Assembly (NCBI GenBank): GCA_920105625.2
Contig: OV050030.1
Location: 175,821,315-175,885,314, forward strand
Source: Clusia tigrina
Lineage: Eukaryota > Arthropoda > Insecta > Diptera > Clusiidae
DNA: 64,000 nt
Reading direction: 5' to 3'
The first letter of the stretch is position 1, and each line of letters opens with the position of its first letter. The position numbers were made by a program, and so were the translations under genes. The notes under the pieces were generated by a model, which saw only the letters and a program-made list of their open reading frames with translations, was not told the DNA's origin and ran no database searches. Of the stretch, positions 57,295 to 64,000 are shown piece by piece.

Positions 57295-57420
57295 TCAATA
57301 GTTTGGCCCGTTGTTGACGTGCCTTTTACGGAATTCCTCGACCGTGAGTAACTTTATAATTTTTGTTGGTACGTACACCGGTGCGTTGGAAGGTGCTGGT
57401 CCAGGATTATATTCTCCCAT
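57295..57420 (-). CDS. 41-residue leader ORF
   Basis: MGEYNPGPAPSNAPVYVPTK followed by a charged helical tail to a TGA at 57295-57297. It lies upstream of the 42-residue ORF in the same leader. Both begin MG plus a small residue, but I see no known domain. Being short, it may be chance. Confidence 0.35.
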   Translation of the reverse strand: MGEYNPGPAPSNAPVYVPTKIIKLLTVEEFRKRHVNNGPNY

Positions 57421-57460
57421 AAGACTCCTTGTAAAAATTCGCAGGATTTAAATAATTTTA

Positions 57461-57556
57461 GCAGGATCTAAATAATCTTCTGTGTCAAAAGGCTCACAGG
57501 AACGTTGGCAGGATCTAAATAAAACCTTCTGTGTCAAAAGGCTCACAGGAACGTTG
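57461..57556. repeat. Tandem repeat of about 48 bp in the leader
   Basis: GCAGGATCTAAATAATCTTC... to CACAGGAACGTTG is present twice (from 57461 and from 57508), with partial units on each side (GCAGGATTTAAATAATTTTA at 57441 and GCAGGATTGCC at 57558). Confidence 0.85.
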
Positions 57557-57568
57557 GCAGGATTGCCA

Positions 57569-58071
57569 TGTAATGTTTCGTGTTAAATATTATAATACGC
57601 CTAAAGGCGGATTGCGGTACCGGCAGTAATTTGCCCTCGGCGCAGATGCTGACTTGGATGGTTAGTCCAAAGCATTTTTGTATTTGTTCGCGAAGCAATT
57701 TCCGCGAGGAGAGAAAAGAAAGACTTTGGAGTTCAATTCAATTGTGGTTTATTCTTGGGTTTAGAGCTCTTTTTATACCCTCAAATCCCAGATATATTGT
57801 TTTCAATAATTCTCTTACATTATGTACAATGATTCTCTTATGTAATTCTTATATAATGTTTCTAATAAAATTCTTACATCATATGTCGTGTGTGTGTCTA
57901 TATGTCAGTATGTAAGTGTACGTATGTCAATGCGTCGTATTACAGTTCACTGCAAGTATTGCTGACCGACGCACTTTACAAGTATGAAAATGTACGCTAC
58001 CAAACATTGAGGCATTGGTCGACTTAAGTGCCTGCAGCTTATGGTCGTGATGATAGTGTTCTTCCACTACA
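57569..58071 (-). repeat. LTR of the minus-strand LTR element
   Basis: 503 bp. In its own direction it starts TGTAGTGGAAGAACACTATC (58071) and ends AACACGAAACATTACA (57569), so it has TG...CA ends. TGGCAATCC follows as a possible primer site, starting with TGG as it should, but I cannot match it to a tRNA. An initiator or TATA box was not confirmed. Confidence 0.65.
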
Positions 58072-58679
58072 ACATAGATTAATGCTAATAGATAAATATT
58101 TTCTTTTAATAGCTAAATATTTTCTTTAATTCTTTGTACTTTTATTGGCATTAAGTGCATTAAAAAGAATAAATAAGGCAAAAAATTATAAGTTAATATA
58201 GGAATTAACTAACTTTTATAAATTTATCTGATTAGAATATAGAGCAGTGTACCTAATATTATTAATGATCAAAAATATTAATCAGAAGAATTATTGATGA
58301 TGATAAATTTGGTACTTTTTGGAGTGAGAGTAGTATTAAAATCTTAGCGAACGACAACCCCAAATAGTGCTTTTTCCAAAACTCACCAGTTTGTTTACGT
58401 CCAGTGGGGAAGGACAAATTGGTTTGTTTACGTCTAGTGGGGAAAAATTTGCCAGTAATACAATTGTATTCTGTAAGTATGATTCATTTCTCATTTTCTC
58501 TGCTATTTGTTTGCTTACATTTGGACAATATGCCAGATGAAGTTGTATTGAAAAAGTTACTATTTAACTACTTGTACGAGTATACTAATTTAATTGAAAA
58601 TTAGTATAAAAACTTTTTTGGAAAAAAGTTGAAAAAACATAAAAAAAACAAAATTGTTGACAACACAATTATTCTCTGA
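58072..58679. other. AT-rich spacer, nothing identified
   Basis: No gene seen. A duplicated GTTTACGTC(C/T)AGTGGGGAAG word occurs at 58393-58411 and 58426-58444. Confidence 0.5.
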
Positions 58680-59190
58680 TTGACGAAAATAAATCGTTCG
58701 GTGCCAAATCCGAGCTGTATGGTGGATGAGAGGTGCATTCGATTCTACTCAATGTCATCAATGGTGGTACATAAGTCTTCAGTATCATGGTAAAGTATAA
58801 AAGACCTTCTTGCTCTGTTTTTCCTCAAGCTATTGGTCATCTATCCTTATCAATTTTTGTTAACCTTGGCTATTCTTGGAAAAACCAAACAATTTTTTCT
58901 GCAACCTGAATATCGAGGCATCGTAACCTGTCAGTATGTAATTCAACCCAAATGTTTATGCAAAATTTAATGTATGTTGGGGAAATTAATGCCTAGGTAT
59001 GCTTGAATATAATCTTGTATTAGCGCGTAAAGAGCTCTTTTAGGCCGACCCTTGCTAAATTCGTTGTATAAGCGAACATCAGCTACTAGATAAAATGGCA
59101 TTAGATAGGACTTCATAGCCATATCTCAAATGAAGTTCATCGGTGGACTTTTCTTGAAATAACTCACGTCGAAAGTTGTGAAAAATAATC
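58680..59190 (-). pseudogene. Heavily decayed mariner transposase fragment
   Basis: The minus translation contains IIFHNFRREL...TDELHLRYG (about 59130-59180), equivalent to IIFHNFQRGL...VDELSSSYG of mariner C, and at the other end TSHPPYSSDLAPND (about 58695-58740), the third-Asp block. Everything between is scrambled by stops. An old relative of mariner C. Confidence 0.65.
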
Positions 59191-59329
59191 AGACAATAGT
59201 AGTATAAAAGACTAAAGAATGGACAGGTTATTATAAGACGCACGGCACATGTTTATAACATACGACATATAAAAAAATTGTGTTCAAAATTTGATGTGAA
59301 TAAGAATATTAACGCTGCAAACAAAGAAA

Positions 59330-59500
59330 TAGGGACAATCACATATAGGACACGCCTCCCCTATAGTATTTAGTCAGCGGGCCACACTGAACATTACCCT
59401 AGCTATGCTGCTAATGGTGATATATGAATAAGTTTCGGTAGTAATATACAATTCGATCATGCTAGTATGGATCCAATAAACATTCTACAAATAAGCCGGA
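59330..59500 (-). repeat. Fragment of the non-coding interspersed repeat, copy 3
   Basis: CCTAGCTATGCTGCTAATGG...GATATATGAATA...GGTAGTAATATA (59397-59450) matches 45850-45912 and, inverted, 33580-33640. Only about 150 bp are recognisable. Confidence 0.6.
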
Positions 59501-60208
59501 ATTCGGCCAAAATGTCATATCTAATAAGAAACGTTCCGAACAAACTGTAAACTTTACAGAAAATTCCCTAAATGTTTGTTTCGACCAGGCTTAATTAGCC
59601 TGTCCACTAAAACAGTAATGTAATATACACAACTTAAATGTAATAAAGAGATAGGGAGCAATTGAAAGAAACAAAAAGAGGGGTAATAATAAGACACAGT
59701 AGTTTAGAGTGCGGTCAGAGACATAATATATTCTCAAACATAATACACCTATGGGGGAAAAATTGCCTTTCACTGAAAGATATCTGATGAGGACAAGCGG
59801 CTTGTCCGAAATACCTATAAGATCTGCCAAAATGACTCAAAAATTCTCCTTCTAACAATTACTGTCGAATAATCGCACATTTGCACCTACAGTGTGCACT
59901 TGCCTTTGAATAAATTCGTTGATAAATTATCTTATTTTTATATATTTATATATATACTCGTATACAGTTGCTTACTAAAGTAAGTAGTTTTTTACCTATA
60001 TACTCGTATATCCTTTATAATATACTGTTTATAATAACTGTATATTGATATGAAGTAAATAGAATAACTCTTAATGGGTTTTAATGTAGACTTCCATATC
60101 GAGTACTATATGTGAATATTATACATACATGTATTCATAATTTTATATATTCTGCATCAATTTGAATTTTATGCCAATAATAGAATGTGGAATGTAAAAT
60201 ACTACTAT
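59501..60208. other. AT-rich spacer, nothing identified
   Basis: No gene or element end. Contains TATACTCGTATA words at about 59952 and 59999. Confidence 0.5.
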
Positions 60209-61155
60209 TGCTGTATTCCATTGAGCCCGGGTAGATTGTAGTAAATGCTGCTGCCAGCAACTACACATGCTCTTGATTTCGAGTAGTTTAGAGCGGCACT
60301 TACAGAAGCTTTTCCGCTGCATAAAACAGTTTTATTTATAGTTTTTAGATACCAATAGATGGCGGATTTTTTGTAGGTTATATTTCAAAACTTTGACATT
60401 TATATCCAAAACAAAACTAATTAAAAAAACTTTTACTTTTGCTAACCTCGAAGTGAAAACTGAAAAATATGAAATCAATGAATGAAATTGTGTGATTAAA
60501 TAAACAAATTTAAACATTATATTTTAATTTAGACATTTTTCAGAATGCTATTCTATTATTGGGCGAAAGTAGCAGTGGCAACGATCTTAACTATTTCACA
60601 ACCTCGGTATCTTCTTCATCCGACTTTGAGGAAGCGATTGTCCTAAAAAACAAGAGTATAATGCTATGTGGATACTGTTAGTAAATATACAGATTTGCTA
60701 TTTCGGCGCATTTTCGGGTCTCGAGATTATAGCGAAAAGAACCGCTGGTGTGTGATAAGAATTATTAAGCATATTTGTGGAATTAATGCAGTTGTGTTTA
60801 TACTGGTTAGGTCTAGGAATGTATTCAATATATTTTAAAACAAACACAAAAACAAAGCCAAAAGAATAAGGATATAAATTAAGAAATCCCTAAAAATAAT
60901 TAGAAACAAATATTATTTAGTTATTTCATAAATTGATTTCATAAAAATTCCATGTTTTACTCACAAAAATCAATCTGAATGCCTCCCTTGTAAAAAAATA
61001 TGTATTTTAAATTTCCTGCGGTCGGCTGAGCAAGTTGTCAAAATCAAAACATGTACATATAACAAAAAATCTGTCACTTGTAGAAAATGTGTATTCCATT
61101 GGTATCTACTAGCGAGTATTCGGGAGTTCTTCCCCAGGCTTAATGGAATACAGCA
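60209..61155. mobile_element. 947-bp element with terminal inverted repeats, unassigned
   Basis: TGCTGTATTCCATTGAGCCC (60209) is inverted at the other end as GGCTTAATGGAATACAGCA (to 61155). Inner parts also correspond (AGATACCAAT and a later GATTTTTTGT on both arms), so the arms are long but gapped. A 3-bp TAT on both sides is a possible target duplication. A short acidic Ser-rich frame near 60545-60650 could be a relic of transposase or of a captured exon. Probably a non-autonomous DNA transposon. Confidence 0.65.
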
Positions 61156-62085
61156 TATGTGGCGAAGTTTTTGGAGCCAGTATTTTAAGTCGCTTTAGTT
61201 GAATTAGTTCAAATGTCAAGTTCTTCTGTTCACTTTCCGGGTTTGCGTATTGTAAACTTATTAAGGTCCTCTTGTATGTCGTCGTTTGTTATAAACCAAG
61301 AGCAAGCATTTTACTTTGTAGTCGTTGAATTATAATATTTGTGGACCATATCTACATATTAGCATTATAACTAATTTAAATATTAAATATTTATTTTCGG
61401 TGAATAGCTGTGAATGTATACCAAATATCCAGTGCAGCTGATTGTATATGCACCTTTCCTCGTTTCTTTTTGCAATGATTGGATGTTTACATTTGAGCTT
61501 TAAGGCTATAGTAAATCATAAATATTTTGTTTCATTAAGCTTTTTTTCTAGCTTGCCGTTCATTCTCAGGATTATTTGAGTTTTATTCCTTCGATTAGTG
61601 GTTATCACCTGCAGAGCTTTTTCAGTGATAACTTAAATGTTCCAAGTGTTACTCCTAAGTTGCTGAGAGTAAAATAGTGTAATCATCAAAAGAAGTTATC
61701 ATATCATTTTTTTACATACTTGGAATGGGAGTATCAGCTGTATAAAATTATATAGTTTGAATCGTTGAGAGCACGGTCTCAAAATGCTGTACTTTTTTTC
61801 TTTCCAGTCGAAAACTTTAGTATCTACAAGTCTACCCTGTTGTATTCCAGCAAGTATATCTATTGCTGAAGGAACGTGGTGATCTTTGTCAATTTTACAG
61901 TCCTTGGATCGACATCCAAATTGAAGATCGGCAATTATTTGAATTTATAATATATGAATCTAGCTCATAATGGCGTCTCAAATAGTATACCTAGTTCCAA
62001 AATTACAACCGCCTAGCGTCGCTATAAAGATAAATTTTTACAAAATTAACAATGAGATAATTGCGTACGCTTCGCACTGAAATTG
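61156..62085. other. Spacer, nothing firmly identified
   Basis: AT-rich. The minus strand near 61400-61700 contains a weak DDYTIL-like string that could be a relic of a LINE RT; the evidence is too thin to call. Confidence 0.4.
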
Positions 62086-64000
62086 TCATTCCAATCGCTC
62101 TTGGCAACAGGACCTACGATTTAGGAAGGTGTTGTCACTATTCTTTTGGGTTTCCGACCTCCGCGATTTGTTTTTACATCCGATGTTGAAAAAATTTATA
62201 AACAATTCACAAAGATGATCGAAGTTACCAACTTATTTGGTCGACCGAGGCTCCTACACATCCCATGAATTGTTGTCAGCTCTCGGCAGTCACATATGAC
62301 TTTAACACAGTATATCGCCATTCGCATACTTCAGGCGCTAGGGAAGATTAATGCCAACAAAAATGAACTAGGAGCAGAAGTTGTAAAAAAAAGACGTCGA
62401 TGATTTATTAAATGGAGCTCATGTTAAGTTTCGCAATTTCAGGAAGTGGTGCGCTAACCACCGAAGGCTGTTAGAACAGATTGCAGTCACTGACTGTGAA
62501 CTGAAGATGGAATTCGGCAACGACAACATCGAATCAATGGGATTAACATCCCATTAACGATGACTTTAAAATAAAAGTGGTTGAATTTGAATACGAAAAA
62601 ATAACAAAGCGATGAGCCTTAGCAGGCATTTCACTATTTTTGATACCTTTGGATTTATCGCAACAGTCACGACCAGAGCCAAAATATTTCTACAACAACT
62701 GGAATCTTGAAAGACTGTGATACAGAACTTCCAAAACCACTTTTCAATATCTGGCAAACCTTCAAAAGGTTTGGATCGTTTACAAGCCATTGGAATGCCT
62801 CGCCACATCGTTGGTCGCACAGCACCCCCAAAAACACATTTCCGCCGATTCGTTAGAGCGTGCCAACTGAGCTGTGCCATACATGCGTACTCAAGGTGGC
62901 CCCAGCCAAGTGATCGTTCGCTTCCTATGTTCGAAATCTCGCATGGCTCCAACAAAACAAATAACGTTACCAAAGGTAAAGTTTTTTGCGGCTAAGATCG
63001 TCATGGAACTGATGGATAAGCTTCAAAAAAGAAGATCCTTCAAGGCCGTGACAACGCATTTCTGGTCTGATTTCATAGCGGTTCTGGGATGAATTAATGC
63101 AGAATCCTCACACTACCACACATTCGTAGCAAACCTAATTTCGGCTGCACAGCAAGCAGCAGCCCCACAACAATTGCGTTACGTGCCATCCCAGGGAAAT
63201 CCCACCTATCAAGAGGTTTGACACTAGCTAAATTAGCAGACAAGGCGTTCTGGCTGTACGAACCAAAGTTCCTGCACGAATCTATGACAATTTGGCCACT
63301 CCAACGTCCTCGAAAACGATGCTCGTTGGAACTCAGACGGCAGACGAATTCAGTTGCCACATTGACTTCTATAGGATTGAAACAAACCTTGTGGAAGCAA
63401 TCGATCACAAGAACTTATTTCGACTCCTGCAGAGAATTTTTGCCTATTTAATTCGTTACGTAGATCAATTGAAACGCAAAAGTTTCCCACCATACAATCA
63501 CCAGTACAGGAGAAATGGAGACAGCGTTGACACTGATTGTCCAAAATTTCCAAACAAGGGCCTTTTTCGACGGCATTAAAGGTTTAGAGCGTTAGTCAGC
63601 CGTCAGCAATTTCTCACCGTTTATTGATGACCAAGGCGTACTAAGGGTTAGAGGACGACTAGAAGCATCCAATTAGAGCTTTGACGCCAAACCTGCAATG
63701 TTGCTGCCATATAACGACTTAATTTCCAAAATGATACTCGTGCTGATGCATGAAACCAATTTTATTGTGGTCCACAAGGATTACTAGCAGAGTCAAGACA
63801 ACGATTTTGGATACTTAATGGATACATAATGGCAGGAAATATCGTACAAAAATGCATGCGCTGCACCAGATTCAAACCTAAGCTATTCAATCAAGTAATG
63901 GGAAATTTTCCAGCAACCACAGTTACTCCAGCGCGACTCTTTTCCCATAGAGGTGAGGATTATTGTGGAACATTTGGATCCACTACAAAATACGTACTAA
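62086..64000 (+). pseudogene. BEL/Pao retrotransposon pol remnant, continues beyond window
   Basis: Plus-strand pol of BEL/Pao type, with many stops. In order: RT start PPRFVFTSDVEKIYKQF (about 62155-62205); the connection region FDTFGFIATVTTRAKIFLQQ (about 62640-62705) and KPLFNIWQTFKRF; an RNase H-like part (SKSRMAPTKQITLPK, about 62935-62980); the pre-integrase region (YVPSQGNPTYQEV, about 63180-63215); then the integrase zinc region (GPQGLLAESRQRFWILNG, CMRCTRFKP; 63770-63885) and the start of the core near 63950. LTRs are outside the window. It is inactive. Confidence 0.82.

Larger units (their letters stand above)
56183..58071 (-). mobile_element. 5' part of a Ty3/gypsy LTR element (LTR, leader, gag, protease)
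   Basis: Minus-strand element reading left from an LTR at 57569-58071: leader with tandem repeats, two short ORFs, gag remains and a protease fragment that ends at the old errantivirus LTR (56189). Pol and the second LTR are missing. The lineage is not assigned; a TGTAGT...ATTACA LTR suggests a mdg1/412-like element, which is inference. Confidence 0.7.

Noticed and set aside
61400..61720. LINE RT relic on the minus strand (DDYTIL-like string)
   Set aside because: A single short motif without neighbouring RT blocks.

Overview
This looks like a piece of an insect (dipteran) genome made almost wholly of transposable elements. I see no convincing host protein-coding gene in 64 kb. The fly assignment is inference: the element mix (env-bearing gypsy-type errantiviruses, jockey- and CR1-type LINEs, mariners, Helitrons, PIF/Harbinger, BEL/Pao) fits higher Diptera. 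A DD41D mariner and a yoyo-like errantivirus would fit a tephritid fruit fly, but no single sequence proves it. Long (TA)n tracts, AT-rich spacers and multi-level nesting point to heterochromatin or a low-recombination region.

Layout. 1-14317: two head-to-tail copies of one errantivirus (gag, pol, env) with a shared middle LTR, period 7374 bp; gag and env are open in both, and pol carries the same two frame breaks in both. 14318-18145: TA repeat and a decayed jockey-type LINE on the minus strand. 18306-19956: TA microsatellites around a dead mariner. 19957-27022: a Ty3/gypsy LTR element with a large internal deletion and a nested CR1-type LINE. 27190-31715: Helitron copy A (minus). 32812-35470: a non-coding repeat interrupted by a DD41D mariner. 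36178-37975: PIF/Harbinger remnant with an antisense MADF-type gene between two transposase segments, followed by a possible P-like fragment. 38634-44746: Helitron copy B (minus) with both ends intact and a 5'-truncated jockey-type LINE inside. 45000-46020: inverted second copy of the non-coding repeat. 46024-49174: short repeats, a 22-bp hairpin, a tRNA-like sequence and a 168-bp tandem duplication with four related hairpins. 49175-51240: little recognisable. 51240-56189: an old errantivirus hit by two mariners. 56183-58071: 5' part of another LTR element on the minus strand. 58072-62085: AT-rich spacer with a dead mariner, a third fragment of the non-coding repeat and a 947-bp element with inverted ends. 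62086-64000: a BEL/Pao pol remnant running off the window.

How the parts work. The errantivirus encodes capsid (gag), enzymes (pol, reached by a -1 ribosomal frameshift for which slippery site and hairpin are visible) and a membrane glycoprotein (env, probably from a spliced RNA). A tRNA-Lys primer site and polypurine tract flank the LTRs. Copies 1 and 2 cannot make a full pol product as read here, so any movement would need helper enzymes. Most other elements are inactive.

Strongest points for follow-up: the frameshift signal; the tandem errantivirus whose LTRs differ more than its interiors; the exactly defined Helitron with two short introns; the DD41D mariner with a matching uninterrupted site in the same window; and the four-hairpin repeat at 48838-49174, which I cannot assign.
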